A stretch of 64,000 nt of DNA from Haberlea rhodopensis (GCA_907163345.1 CAJQUN010000003.1:25869879-25933878), one strand, 5' to 3'. Shown: positions 1 to 10,208, counted from the stretch's first letter. Numbers and translations: made by a program. The notes: a model not told the origin generated them from the sequence alone.

Positions 1-1511
1 TAAATTAACAATAGGGGGGTCTTTGGTACCCATTTGATTTTGGGTCCATGATGGTTAGCTACCTTAGGCACCTTTGGGATCCATTTCCACCTTTTGTTAG
101 GTTGGTATTTGATTCTAGCATACCTACATTTGTTCTTGGTATGACCATTTTTGCAACAATAGTGACAAGTAGTAGATACATGCTTTGCTTTGGCCAACAA
201 GCTAGAAAAGGATTTTGATTTGCTTGAATAGCCTAACCCGGCTTTGTCAAAGCTACAACGTTGTAAGCCAAGCAATTCATTCATCTTTAAACTACTATCA
301 CTAAACTTGGCAAGAGAAGTCTTTAAATCAAGCACTTGATTTTTCAAAATAGTATTTTCTTCTTCTTTCTTAGCCAAGTCTAGCTTTAGTACTTTGTTGC
401 TCTTTTTGGTTTTACCAAGGCAATCAATGATATCATTATAAGCATCTAATAAATCATCATAAGAAGGTACCTCATCATCCTCCTCTTCATCGTCATCTCC
501 AAGAGCCATTAGACATAGATTTTTGGCTTCTTCTTCATCGGAGTCGCTATCACTCCATGTTGCTATGAACGCCTTCTTCTTGCCTTTGTCCTCATTCTTC
601 TTCCTAGGACACTTGTTAGCATAATGGCCTAATTCTTGACAATTATAACAAGTTACCTCATTTTTGGAATCTTGTTTGGTAGCATTTGATGTCTTTGACT
701 TGCTATGCTTGGTGAAGAGCTTCTTGAATTTCTTTGTGAATAGCCTCATCTCTTCATCATCATCATCTTCTTCATCATCGGATTGGTCTTTCCTACCAAC
801 TAAGGCAATCCCATTTCTCTTGGATCTATCCTCCTCCTTTACTTCTCTCCTTGTGGCAACTTCAAGCTCATGAGTCACCAATGTGCCATGGAGCTCATCA
901 AGATCATATGAAGCATTTTCTCCTTTGTTGGACTCGATAATGGCCGTCCTCTTTGCATCCCATTCTTTAGGTAAGGCCCTTAGTGCTCTCCTCCATATTT
1001 GCTTTGGAGGATACTTCTCTCCAAGTTGGGCAAGCTCATTTATGATTTGAGTGAGCCTCCTAAACATTGAATCCACATCTTCTCCGGAATCCATCTCGAA
1101 TGTCTCATACTTGAGTTGCAATAGATCAATCTTGGTCTCCTTCACTTGATTAGTGCCCTCATGACAAATTTGCAATTTGTCCCAAATTTCCTTTGCGGTT
1201 GAGCACATCGAGATCCGGTTGTACTCCTTCATATCTAAAGCACAATGTAAAATATTAATTGCTTTAGCATTTTGTGAAATTAATACCATATCCGCTCTAG
1301 TGAAATCGTCCATATCTTTGGGAACACTAATTCCCCCAACTTCCTTTAAAGGTATATGTGGACCTTTCACTATGATTTTCCATAGATCATAATCTACGGA
1401 TTGGATGTATAGAGAAATTCTATTCTTCCAATAACCGTAGTTATCACCCGTGAAAAGCGGAGGGCGATTCGTCGATTGACCTTGAGCAAACTCATTTGCT
1501 AGATTAGCCAT
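1..1511 (-). CDS. Copia gag polyprotein, N-terminal ~500 residues, partial
   Basis: The ATG is at 1511-1509, 34 bases past the primer-binding site, and opens with MANLANEF. I read the frame open to the window edge, with no stop. The first ~250 residues form the UBN2/retrotran_gag-type capsid region (motifs YWKNRISLYI, EIWDKLQ, WDAKRTAI). A CCHC knuckle, CYNCQELGHYANKC, sits near 610-652, followed by acidic and coiled-coil-like stretches and a second knuckle, CHYCCKNGHTKNKC, near 150-190. Aspartate/glutamate runs near 480-550 and 740-780 come from GAT/GAA-type codon runs. Gag packages element RNA into virus-like particles. The small plus-strand frames here are shadows. Confidence 0.85.
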   Translation of the reverse strand, partial: MANLANEFAQGQSTNRPPLFTGDNYGYWKNRISLYIQSVDYDLWKIIVKGPHIPLKEVGGISVPKDMDDFTRADMVLISQNAKAINILHCALDMKEYNRISMCSTAKEIWDKLQICHEGTNQVKETKIDLLQLKYETFEMDSGEDVDSMFRRLTQIINELAQLGEKYPPKQIWRRALRALPKEWDAKRTAIIESNKGENASYDLDELHGTLVTHELEVATRREVKEEDRSKRNGIALVGRKDQSDDEEDDDDEEMRLFTKKFKKLFTKHSKSKTSNATKQDSKNEVTCYNCQELGHYANKCPRKKNEDKGKKKAFIATWSDSDSDEEEAKNLCLMALGDDDEEEDDEVPSYDDLLDAYNDIIDCLGKTKKSNKVLKLDLAKKEEENTILKNQVLDLKTSLAKFSDSSLKMNELLGLQRCSFDKAGLGYSSKSKSFSSLLAKAKHVSTTCHYCCKNGHTKNKCRYARIKYQPNKRWKWIPKVPKVANHHGPKIKWVPKTPLLLI

Positions 1512-1544
1512 ATAAAAATTTTGATTTAAAACAAAAATCAAATG

Positions 1545-1556
1545 GCTCTGATACCA
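1545..1556 (-). other. Primer-binding site (tRNA-Met) of the SIRE-like element
   Basis: On minus the sequence is TGGTATCAGAGCC, complementary to the 3' end of plant initiator tRNA-Met, two bases past the LTR end. It is the start point of minus-strand DNA synthesis. Confidence 0.85.
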
Positions 1557-1854
1557 CTTGTTGGAATCGAAGAGGGGGGGTGAATGAGATTCCTTGGCTA
1601 CTTTAGCGTTTTAAAATGAGTTTGTAAAATAAAAATATTTTGCGCTTTGCGGAAGCCTTGAGTCAATCGATAAATAAAAGAACGAAATAAATAAATGCGT
1701 AAAGGAAATAATGCGGTAATTAACAAAAGAATTTGTTATAGAAGTTCGGCGATGAATCGCCTACGTCTCCTCTTCCCGGTTAGATAACCTCCAACCGAGG
1801 TTCCACTAGAACAATTTGTCTTGGCCTTGAGGGCTCCAAGTTAGCCACACAAAA

Positions 1855-1984
1855 ACTCTTCCCGAGTTACAACGCTCTTCCCGAGCACACTACTCTTCCC
1901 GAGTACACAACGCTCTTCCCGAGCACAATACCCTTCACGAGTATACAAAGCTCTTCCCGAGCTACCAACACTCTTCACGAGTCT
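1855..1984 (-). repeat. Hairpin array in the transcribed leader of the SIRE-like LTR
   Basis: Seven short inverted repeats share the loop TTCCC or TTCAC. Stems vary as matched pairs: ACTC/GAGT, GCTC/GAGC, TACTC/GAGTA, AGCTC/GAGCT. Longer CTTGG...CCAAG inverted repeats flank the array (about 1819-1840 and 1986-2006). The array lies roughly 270-400 nt downstream of the predicted start site. Confidence 0.8.
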
Positions 1985-2284
1985 TCTTGGCCTTAAGGGC
2001 TCCAAGGATAGCCACACAATTGCACCACCTTCACTTGATGGCGACTTTACAATTTTCCAACTTGCTTTGGTGTTGGAGGACCTTTACAATGAATTAAACC
2101 AACAAACACCTTCACGGTGTACTCACACGAAGAAACACAAGACTCAACAAAATAAGAAAATCACAAGCTCCAATACAACAACAATGTATGGAGATTATGA
2201 TATAATTTGAACCAACAATTGATCAACACTTTGTATGAGTTGTAGACTTGTTCCTTAGCTTCAAAATGCTCCAAAGCATCCATA

Positions 2285-2292
2285 TTTATAGT
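2285..2292 (-). promoter_or_regulatory. Probable TATA box of the SIRE-like LTR
   Basis: The minus strand reads CTATAAATATGG. It lies between the palindrome array (upstream) and the hairpin array (downstream), which predicts a transcription start near 2255-2260. Confidence 0.55.
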
Positions 2293-2344
2293 GTAGAAGG
2301 CCTCCAAGGCTCCTACTAGCCGTTGCACTTCAAAGGGCTGAAAT

Positions 2345-2795
2345 CACTCCTGGATCGCCTCAGCCATCGCCTCAGGCGATCACCCATCGCCGCGTTCCAA
2401 CGGTCAAAAATGCACAGATCGCCTCGGGCGATCGCTGGATCGCCTCAGGCGATCACTGGCTAAAATCAAGGCCGTAGCTTCAGCACCTTCAAAATTTGCA
2501 TCGCCTCAAACGATCTCCACATCGCCTCAGGCGTTCCAGCCCATCGCCTCGGGCGTTCGTGCCATCGCCTCGGGCGATCCCCTGCGCGCATGCCCGCGCC
2601 AAGCTCGGCGTCGCTTCAGTCGATGTGCTGGGGCGAAGTCCAAATGGCTGCCATCGCCTCAGGCGTTGATCACCATCGCCTGGGGCGATCTGCCCTGCAT
2701 GCTCGCCTAGCCATCGCCTCTGTCGATGTGCGTGGCGATGCCCCTCTTGGCACTCCTCGCCTGGGGCGATGATCACCATCGCCTGGGGCGATCCT
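2345..2795 (-). repeat. Array of GATCGCC-N-GGCGATC palindromes in U3 of the SIRE-like LTR
   Basis: Repeated 15-17 bp palindromes of the form GATCGCCTCAGGCGATC, plus half sites such as ATCGCCTCAGGCGTT, fill about 450 bp just upstream of the TATA box. They are more GC-rich than their surroundings and rich in CpG. Confidence 0.8.
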
Positions 2796-2970
2796 GGCCA
2801 GATTGTGCACACTTGAAATTCTTCATTCCAATCTTCTTTTCATCACTTAATCTGCACACTAAGTAGATGCATTAGAATAACAAACACAAGTTTTGTTGAT
2901 CATCAAAACTCAAAGATTGACCGGGGTTAATTTAGCACATTAAACGCAACCATGCGTTTAAGGCTCAACA

Positions 2971-3512
2971 TTGTTCAATTGAAAAAAACAATGAAAAAGC
3001 TCGGGAGTAGGGGTAAAACCCAGATAAGAAAGAAGTATGAAGAAGCCTGCTAATAACCGATAACTATTGGGAAATAATTGACTAAGGGAAACACAGAAAT
3101 AGGAGGCCACTTCAATAAAGAAAGAAGGGACGGGAAAACGGAGGCCTCCTCGGAGCTGGTCTATATAAAAAGGAAAATACCCCTTAGGGGGTAAGTGGGG
3201 ACGAGATCCAGAAGGGGGAGCAATAATAGAAGTCCCCTCGAAAATCCCCCATTTAGTTCGGATATTGATGAGGTGCTGAGTCAATTTGACCTCAGACTCG
3301 AATATCTCGAACCAGGGAACACGGGCTTTAACTAAATCTCGCTCTGTAACAAGTCTTTGCTCCTGTATACGAGCAGCAGATGTGGCAGAGGAGCTTAGAG
3401 TTCTGTCACTATCAGAAGAAGAGGAAGAGGGTTGAGGAGAAGGGCTAAGAGCGTCCCCCTCGTTGAACATTTCTATCGCCTGCAAAGAAGAGTCGGCGGA
3501 GGAAGAAACCAT
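2971..3512 (-). pseudogene. 5' fragment of a 'putative gypsy type transposon' (Transposase_28-like) ORF, cut by the Copia LTR
   Basis: The ORF starts at 3512 (MVSSSADSSLQ). After a serine-rich N-terminus comes the segment FPFYIDQLRGGLRFPVPSFF, followed by a typical SQLFPNSYRLLAGFFILL helix region. This pattern matches the plant domain Pfam lists as a putative gypsy type transposon (PF04195), found in antisense ORFs of Tat-lineage Gypsy elements. The frame runs straight into the SIRE LTR at 2970, so the last five residues are LTR-encoded and the C-terminus is lost to the insertion. A probable Tat LTR downstream on plus supports the antisense-ORF reading. Its function is unknown. Confidence 0.65.
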
Positions 3513-3852
3513 ACTTAGGTGATTAAAAAAAGACTGTTGGGGAAAGTTGTTCGATCGTCTGGTGCTAGCTCGGAAGCAAAATGCAGCAAAGTAAGGACAA
3601 ATGAAGAAAAAGGATGGGTATTTATAGCGGGGACCATGTGAACAGTCATTTAATCTTCACCGTCCAAAAATAAGGGAATGGACAGTTATAAAGAGCCTCG
3701 GGAAACGAAACGTCGCGCGGCATTTTGAAATATTTGGGCGGGAAAAAAAAGGCGGCAAAAATGTCCCGAGCAGGATAAGTTTAGGATTTTACCCGAAGAC
3801 AATAAAACAAGACTTCAAAAGTCTCGTCTTGCTTTACTTTAGGGGGGTGAGG

Positions 3853-4434
3853 TGATGTCATATGATATATTGACCTCATCGGGTAAAATCCCCTCAAGGG
3901 TCGAACAAGTCATATACCGAACAGAGTGCACCGAACGGATAGCACCGAGCAGGGTTTTTACCGAACAGCTGCTAACCCTCCTCGGTTTTCTGGTCAAAGA
4001 TTAGCGAAAGACACGGGAGTAACTAACAAATTAACCGGCGTGAATGAACGTGCAGTAATGGGGCGCGGATTTCTCGGACGCGTTGGGCTCCAGTTAAGCC
4101 ACGATCAGAGGACATCGTGTTCCGGATCTCCCGCGAGCCAATCACTGGGAACAGTCCTATAAATACCCGCGGATGTCATCATAGTAAGGGTTGGATTTTT
4201 CTGGGAAAAAAGACTCCGAAGAGAGCAAATTTATGTATGTTCGGTCTTTTCTGTTATTTCTCTAAAAAATTCGTGTAAGTCATTGAGCGATTGTTATTTG
4301 TGTCCAGAGAGTCTTGTAAATCATCAACATTTATAGTGAAGTTTTATACTGAACTAGGTCCCGTGGTTTTTCTCTCCATTTGAGGGTTTCCACGTAAAAA
4401 ATCTTGGTGTGTTTATCGTTATTTTCTGTTAACA
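3853..4434 (+). repeat. Probable 3' LTR of a Tat-like Gypsy element
   Basis: A purine tract (TTTAGGGGGGTGAGG) precedes TGATGTCATATG. The segment ends TTCTGTTAACA about 582 bp later, so it has TG...CA ends. A TATA-like box (CTATAAATACC) is near 4158, followed by a leader-like region. The internal region to the left carries the antisense ORF above. The matching 5' LTR is not in view, so the ends are inferred. Confidence 0.45.
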
Positions 4435-4650
4435 CCTTATTCTACCTTATATTCGAAAATCACGGATCACATCAATATATATTGTCATAAATCATAATTA
4501 ACTCGATAACTGATAATAATGATTGATATATCTTGATTATATTGTTATTTAATTATACATAGAATAAGAGATGTCTTGTCATATGCCTCTTAGACCACTC
4601 ACACCCCGTGTACCAATACATGTTTATCGAAACTGTTTATCTGTCATTTA

Positions 4651-4925
4651 GACAGAAAAATAGTTTTTGAGTGTTTTATTTATTTAATTCTGCTATTGGT
4701 TCTCTAAAAAACTGCAAGTAAAAGCAGAAACAAAGAAGGAAGTCGTGAGATGTTTTTGAAACTTTAACTTACATAGTGTCAATTTTGAAATAAATTAAAG
4801 TTCATTAACCTGTTTTTATATTAATAGCAAACACTTAATGCTTTTTACTTAAAAATATTTTTTTGTAACTTTAAACAAAAGCAACATAGAAGTGTTCTGA
4901 ATAAGATTCGAAACATATCCTAAAA
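4651..4925 (-). repeat. MITE-like dispersed repeat, copy 1
   Basis: AT-rich repeat with AAGCAAAAGC-type ends. Its reverse complement aligns along most of its length with 18950-19245 (shared blocks such as CACTTCTATGTTGCTTTTG and TTTTTAGAGAACCAATA). I see no coding capacity. The class is not settled. Confidence 0.6.
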
Positions 4926-5243
4926 TCTCATGTTCGAGAGCCCATAAACAACCCCCCTCCCCAAATAAAGAAAAACAAAACAACTTGAAAACTAATTTTC
5001 TAAATATTCAAAATTAAGATAATAAAATGGTCCATATATATATAGGAGATAAACAAAGAGGGTAATTTATATTGAATGAATCATGGATTAACTAATATAT
5101 TCGACGAATATCTACTATTTATAAATCACTAGCTTGTTCTTTTCTTAACCATGATTAAAAATAATCAAATAATTAAGATGAAATTAACCTTTTCTTGACA
5201 AAAATTATATTTAATTATTAATTGGCTCGCTTAATAAAATTTA

Positions 5244-5688
5244 CTACTCTTTCTTTTCTTCGGTAGAGTCCCACTTGTGATCATCCATGGAGGAGAAGAT
5301 AAGATCCATGCTATTGCTACTGCTGCTACCAGAATTAAACATTGCATCAGCCATATCCGCCACAGGCTGATAGTCGTTGAACGGCCCACCGCCGCTGCTT
5401 CCGGCCTCCATTCCGACTGAGCTAGCAGGAACGCCTCCAAGGTGGTGGAAGATATTCATGGAGGTAATTAGTGATGTAGGGAAAGGTGGCAGTGGTGGAG
5501 GCGGTGCAGTGGTGGAGGTTGGGATCAGAACTCCTACTTCCGATTGAGGCGCGGCGGAGGAGGACACGCGGCAGGTGTGATTGCCTCTATATGTGACCTC
5601 GAATGTGAAGGGGTCGTGGTCGAGTCGCTGAACTTGCTTCTTGGCGGTGCAAGTGTGTATTTTATGGTGTGTGCACATGTAGTAACTC
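5244..5688 (-). CDS. WRKY55: WRKY55-like exon 3 (zinc finger and C-terminal tail)
   Basis: Follows a TTGTAG acceptor. It opens with SYYMCTHHKIHTC and carries the H-X-C pair in YRGNHTC. The tail is rich in Ser, Pro and Gly and ends EEKKE before the stop at 5246-5244. Confidence 0.9.
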
Positions 5689-8600
5689 CTACAATAATAA
5701 TAATAAAAAAGTATATTATTTATTTGAATAAATAATATGCTGAAAACTCTTTCAAGTCTTTCGTTGTTTCGAGAATATTATAACTTTTCAAGTTTTAATT
5801 TATCATTTCTGTTAGATAACAACAACAACAATTAAGCATTTAATCCCAATGAATTGGGGTAGACTACATGAACAATAGAGAGAATCAAGTCGGGTCGAAC
5901 ACATGCGTCAATCTCATCATTTCTATTAGATAGGTCAAACATATTCTTAAGAAATTTCGAGGGGAAATCAGCCACATAAAAATTAGCTTATAGGATGTCC
6001 GTTTGATATCTAAAAACTGCTTAGCAACAGTCGAATAACTGGGAGATCGGCGAAGTATTTGAAAGGGGCTCGGAATTTATATTTTTGAAATTTGTTTTTC
6101 AATTGGCACGGGTACTAACTTTGCATACGAAAAATTAGTTTGTGTGTTTCATAAAGAACTGCTTTATTTCATTTATTTATTTAAATAGAGAATTTGAATG
6201 ACGTTACAAGATATAATATACATAATATTTCACATAGAATTCGGGAATAAAATACATTTAAAATTATCAATAATTTTTTTATCAACAATTACAACAATAT
6301 TTGGGTGAGGGAGAATTGTTTTTATATGTTTAAACGCATACCTCTCCAATGTGAGATATTTATGCCACTAAACCAAGTGGTCTCGGACAATTATCAATAT
6401 TTTTCATTCCCCTACAAAACATGGCGTGGACCACGACTTTTTCAACATTACTTGATTGGGCAATGGCTTGAGGTCAACTTCAAAATTATCATATATAGAC
6501 CTCGTGAAATTGAAAGTTTTCTACAATTCACACAAAGTCGAATGTAATAAAGCGCGACTTTTAAAGAAAAATAGTCGGGCCTTGACGTTTTCAAATTGTT
6601 GAATTGTTCCATAATTGTTGAATTGTCCATAATACTGTCACACTGATATTTTTTTTTTCTTTTTTCTTTAATTTTGATTGGGAGTAGGCTAAATCAATTT
6701 TTATACGCTAAACACGATTCGAACTCAAGTTTGTTCAAAGTGAGCTCTTATTCATTTCGGTAAGGCTAGAAATCTCGACAGTGATAGTTATAATTGTTGT
6801 TTTACCTCGTAGCACTAAATATTTTAAGCACATGCATTTATTTGGTAAATAAAAACACAATTAGTAAATTAAAAAAAAAAACACAATTAGTGAACCAAGA
6901 TATCAAGACTGTGGTTGACATAAGGAAAGGCTCAGTGGAATTTCACAAACGAAAATTTTTAAAATATATAAATCATACCATTTAAAATGTATTAGTGGGA
7001 AAATTATTTTTATTATTTTGAATCTTCCATTAAGCATATGACGCCGAGGGTCGGTTCAATCGAGCCGAAATCGGGTTTTTTCTCCAAAATCGAACCAACG
7101 CAGTTTTTTTATTTCGGTTCCAATCCAAAACCGAAAAGGAAGACTTATAGACCATTTCCGGTTCTTAAAATTAGATTAACCGTGTGAAATCGTAGTCGAT
7201 ACATCTAAAGTAAGTATAAATAGACAACTTAATTTATATAATTTATAACATATAATTTTTTATATAAATCAAATCCAACCTTATTTTTACCTTGGATATG
7301 CGCGTCCCAAGATTTCCTTTTGACCGTATTTCTTCCAAATAAAACCATCTTCAGGGGGAGCATCGGTGTTACCCATTTGAGGAGCAGCTACCCTTTTCAC
7401 TACTTTGTCAATTTCATTCTTCCTGTGGTTTTAATTGGCTAAAATATTAGAACTTTTTAAAATTAAAAACATTATCAACGAAAAATTCTACATGATTTTA
7501 AAATATTCACAGCCTTGTTGAGTTGAATTGCTCTTAAATTTTTCTATAAATTCATACAATTTTTACACCATATAAATCTGAGCATTGACGCAACGATATA
7601 GTTGTTGGCATGTGACTTGAATGTCACGGATTCGATTCGGGGAAACAACCTCTTGCATTGTAGGGGAAAACCGCATATATTAGGCCCAATGGACCCCGAA
7701 CCCTCCCGAACCCTGCGCATCGTGAGAGCTTCGTGCACCGAGTTTGCCTCACTACACTGTATAAATCTGTTAATATGATTTTATAGTCTTTAGAATTTTA
7801 ATTTAATGTTCTTATATTTTGTGATTGCATGTGTTTCTACCCATAATATGTATTTAATTGTTATGAAATCATATGCAAGTTTATGATTAATGTTTTTGTA
7901 TACAAACTTGTATGAAAATGATTGTATCTATATATATTTTTTTTTGCAATGAAAGTAGACAAAATACCTTGGTGTGTTAATTGTCAAGAAAAATAATAAA
8001 CAATATTATTTATTTACTCGAAATAGAAAAAAGAAGCTCAAATGTTTAATAAATTTTATATCTTTGAGCTTGGAAAGCCAAGATTGATTTTATAAAACAT
8101 AAAAATGATAAGAAAATCACAATGTAAGCCAAGATTGCGTAAAACAATTTTCATAATAGTTTCATGCAAAAGCGAGCAAGAATGAAAGTTCAATAGATAA
8201 GGGATCCATCTAAACATTCGAGACACTGAACTGAAAACATACCGTATGGCATTTTTTGTCTCATTAATCCCAATCTTATCGGAAAATACTTCTATGTACC
8301 GGATAGTTAAGAATACACAGAGTTCCAACTCAAAATCAATTGACAATGAGTGGAATAACACATGTATCTTATAAAGAGCTAACATAACTTCTAATCTATC
8401 AACACGAACATGCCCATCACGTTAGATATTATATAATGCAGACACGTGGATTGATAATATGTGTGATAGTGAGCATGCAGGAGAAAAGTCAATCACATGA
8501 AAAGACTGCTCTGATACCAAATTTAAGAATGTATGAGGTTACAACTCAAAACAAATTAGCAATGAGTGGAGTAACTCATGTATCTTATTAAGAATTAATA

Positions 8601-9730
8601 TAGTTTTTAGTTTTTCAATATGGTATGTATACACCCACTTCTACAAAAATATGACATGTCAATCAAACCATTTGTAAAAAAAAAATTGCTTCTTCATTTA
8701 AAGTTGGTGTATATATATGGTTCACAACCTGTTCATACAAGTATTTCTCATGGTCCTCATTTTTTGGAGATGTATTACTAAAAATAGATGATGCGCATTT
8801 GATTTTATTTTTTAAAAGAAAAAATTTGAACAATTAGCTTATTTTGATTTTTAATTATCCGTTTGTAGACTAATTTATATATTGAAATCACAATTTATTA
8901 GATCATGATATATATTCATATACGATGGTTGAGAAGTTATTGTTGGAACTTAAAAGTTATATTTGTTTCGTATAAATGATTCTTAGTTATTTCTCTAATT
9001 ATTAATTGGTTATGAATAGGAATCCCATGAATTCTTAATACGGTTTCAGATCATATTTTTCATGTGATTGGTTATTTCGGTCACATACTCATCATTTTCC
9101 GTGTTATCAATCCACGTATTTGACTTATATAATATTATATATGAGTGGGTAATGTTGAGAAATTGTTATTACACATTGAGAAATTAAAAGATATATGCGA
9201 TGAAACTATGTTATTCATATTATGGAAAAATTAACGTTTTCTCACCTCCTCCCCTGTATCTGAGAAGAGGAAGCTGTGCTGAAATCCAGTTGAGTCTCAC
9301 AGCCAATGCCTCCGCTCAAACCGCCGATGGTATTCCCTCCAACGCCGCCGCCCATTTCACCGTACATAAACTCCAAGCCCAGCTGCTGCAGCCGCTGCTC
9401 ATGAAGCTGCGTTCCTTTCATTTCACTGCTCTCCGGCACGTCATCGACGCGTTTAATATACGCGCTTCCAACTCCGGCAATTGCTCGAGCATCAAGCAAA
9501 GCCATTGCATGCTCTCGAATTCCCCCTCCAATCTCGAATCCATGCAGCTCTTGAACACCCATTTGCCCCACAGAAAGTAGTCTTTCTTTCACATTTCTGA
9601 ATACAGAAATTATTTCTTCACATGATTTTACCAGAATTTCTGGTTGGTTTGCTAAATTTTGCAAGTTTTGTTCAAGAATTTTAGCCAAGTTACACCCATG
9701 TAAAATAATTGATTCTAAGCTCTCCTCCAT
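5244..9730 (-). CDS. WRKY55: WRKY55-like group III WRKY transcription factor, three exons
   Basis: Exon 1 is 9730-9246, exon 2 is 7422-7291 and exon 3 is 5688-5244. All junctions are GT-AG and the phases match, giving about 353 residues, somewhat longer than I recall for the Arabidopsis protein. Exon 1 has the group III leader (MEESLESIILHGCNLAKILE) with helical and Gly-rich segments. Exon 2 holds the beta strand with WKKYGQK. Exon 3 holds the zinc site C-X7-C-X23-H-X-C, diagnostic of group III, and a Ser/Pro-rich tail. The TAKKQVQR and DPFTFEVTYRG wording and the KEILG strand point to the WRKY55 branch, associated in Arabidopsis with senescence and salicylate/ROS responses. The protein should act in the nucleus on W-boxes. 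Two oddities: Lys replaces Arg in the WRKY heptad, and Met replaces the usual Arg after YY. Both introns exceed 1.5 kb and carry repeats. Confidence 0.88.
5816..5895 (-). repeat. SINE/LINE 3' tail in WRKY intron 2
   Basis: The minus strand reads TACCCCAATTCATTGGGATT followed by a TTGTTGTTGTTG tail, the typical 3' end of plant Au-type SINEs and partner LINEs. The 5' limit is not clear. Confidence 0.5.
7291..7422 (-). CDS. WRKY55: WRKY55-like exon 2 (WRKY heptad exon)
   Basis: A 132-base exon between a CCACAG acceptor and a GTAAAA donor. It completes the split Arg codon from exon 1, encodes PEDGFIWKKYGQKEILG, and ends two bases into the Arg codon completed by exon 3. The intron inside the WRKY domain is at the conserved 'PR' position. 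Confidence 0.9.
7585..7750 (+). repeat. tRNA-derived SINE in WRKY intron 1
   Basis: Has an A-box-like start (ATAGTTGTTGGCATGTGACT), a B box (GGATTCGATTC near 7628) and the body typical of a common plant SINE (GGAAACAACCTCTTGCATTG ... GTGCACCGAG). The same family recurs inverted at 10029-10208. Confidence 0.75.
8290..8625. repeat. Duplicated block with an LTR/primer-site-like signature in WRKY intron 1
   Basis: About 95 bp at 8297-8390 recurs, diverged, at 8523-8620 (shared core CAATGAGTGGAGTAAC-like, then CATGTATCTTAT). Just before the second copy, GCTCTGATACCA reads on minus as a tRNA-Met primer-binding site. This suggests a minus-strand LTR relic. I see no coding sequence. Confidence 0.45.
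9246..9730 (-). CDS. WRKY55: WRKY55-like exon 1
   Basis: Starts at ATG 9730-9728 and ends at an AG|GTGAGA donor, leaving two bases of an Arg codon. It encodes the N-terminal 161 residues, including a predicted amphipathic helix and a glycine-rich stretch. The plus-strand frame at 9200-9580 is a shadow. Confidence 0.88.
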
Positions 9731-10028
9731 TTCAGTTTGGATTAATCTTACTCTTTTTTTTTATTTTCTCGATGTAATTCGGAAAAGCATATTTGGGATC
9801 GAATGTATAAATAAGATTGAAATCCAGAGGAGAGGAAAAAAGGATGCATGCAGTATGCTTCTGGGTTACTGCCTATGGAAATTAAATTAGATATTCAAAG
9901 TATTCGCATGTATTCAATACGCAACAAGCTGTAAGAATACTGACTAGGTCATTGGTCATTATTTCTTGAGCCATTTTCATCGGTCTTTCAATGAGTCTTA
10001 TGAGAAGACTCTGCTTAAATAAAAAAAA
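9731..10028 (-). promoter_or_regulatory. Upstream region of the WRKY55-like gene
   Basis: About 300 bp between the WRKY start codon and an inverted SINE. It is AT-rich, with a T-run and TATTTT stretches. I see no TATA box I would defend. It is the likely 5' UTR and proximal promoter by position only. Confidence 0.35.
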
Positions 10029-10208
10029 AGGGCAAATCCCGGTGTACAAATCTTCCGCTATGCGCGAGGTCCGAAAAGGGTCGGGCCAATTTGAATCTAA
10101 TGTACGCAGTCTTCCCTTGCAATGTAAGATGCTGTTTCCGCGACTCGAACCCGTGAACTCAAAAGTCACATGACAGCAACTTTAAATGTTGCACCAAGTC
10201 TCACCCTT
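10029..10208 (-). repeat. tRNA-derived SINE upstream of the WRKY55-like gene
   Basis: Reverse-complement copy of the SINE family at 7585-7750. On minus it has TGGTGCAAC...GTCATGTGAC (A box region), TCACGGGTTCGAGTCG (B box), the GGAAACAGC-type body and a GTACACCGGG end. Confidence 0.75.

Larger units (their letters stand above)
1..2970 (-). mobile_element. SIRE-like Ty1/Copia retrotransposon, 5' part (runs off left edge)
   Basis: Read on the minus strand, the order is LTR (2970 to 1559), primer-binding site, then gag from 1511 to the window edge. The LTR is bounded by TGTTG and CAACA, and the primer-binding site complements initiator tRNA-Met. The long gag with two CCHC knuckles and the 1.4-kb LTR resemble the SIRE/Maximus lineage of Copia; the lineage call is inference from that architecture. 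Pol and the other LTR lie outside the window. The element interrupts an ORF at 2971-3512. Confidence 0.85.
1559..2970 (-). repeat. 5' LTR of the SIRE-like Copia element
   Basis: About 1412 bp, with inverted ends TGTTG...CAACA. Read on minus it holds a GCGATC palindrome array (2795-2345), a TATA box (2292-2285), a hairpin array (1984-1855), and ends beside the primer-binding site. ORFs in 2489-2812 are by-products of the stop-poor palindromes. Confidence 0.85.

Noticed and set aside
2489..2812. A 107-residue minus ORF with an Arg/Gly-rich repeat
   Set aside because: It is a by-product of the GATCGCC palindromes in the SIRE-like LTR.
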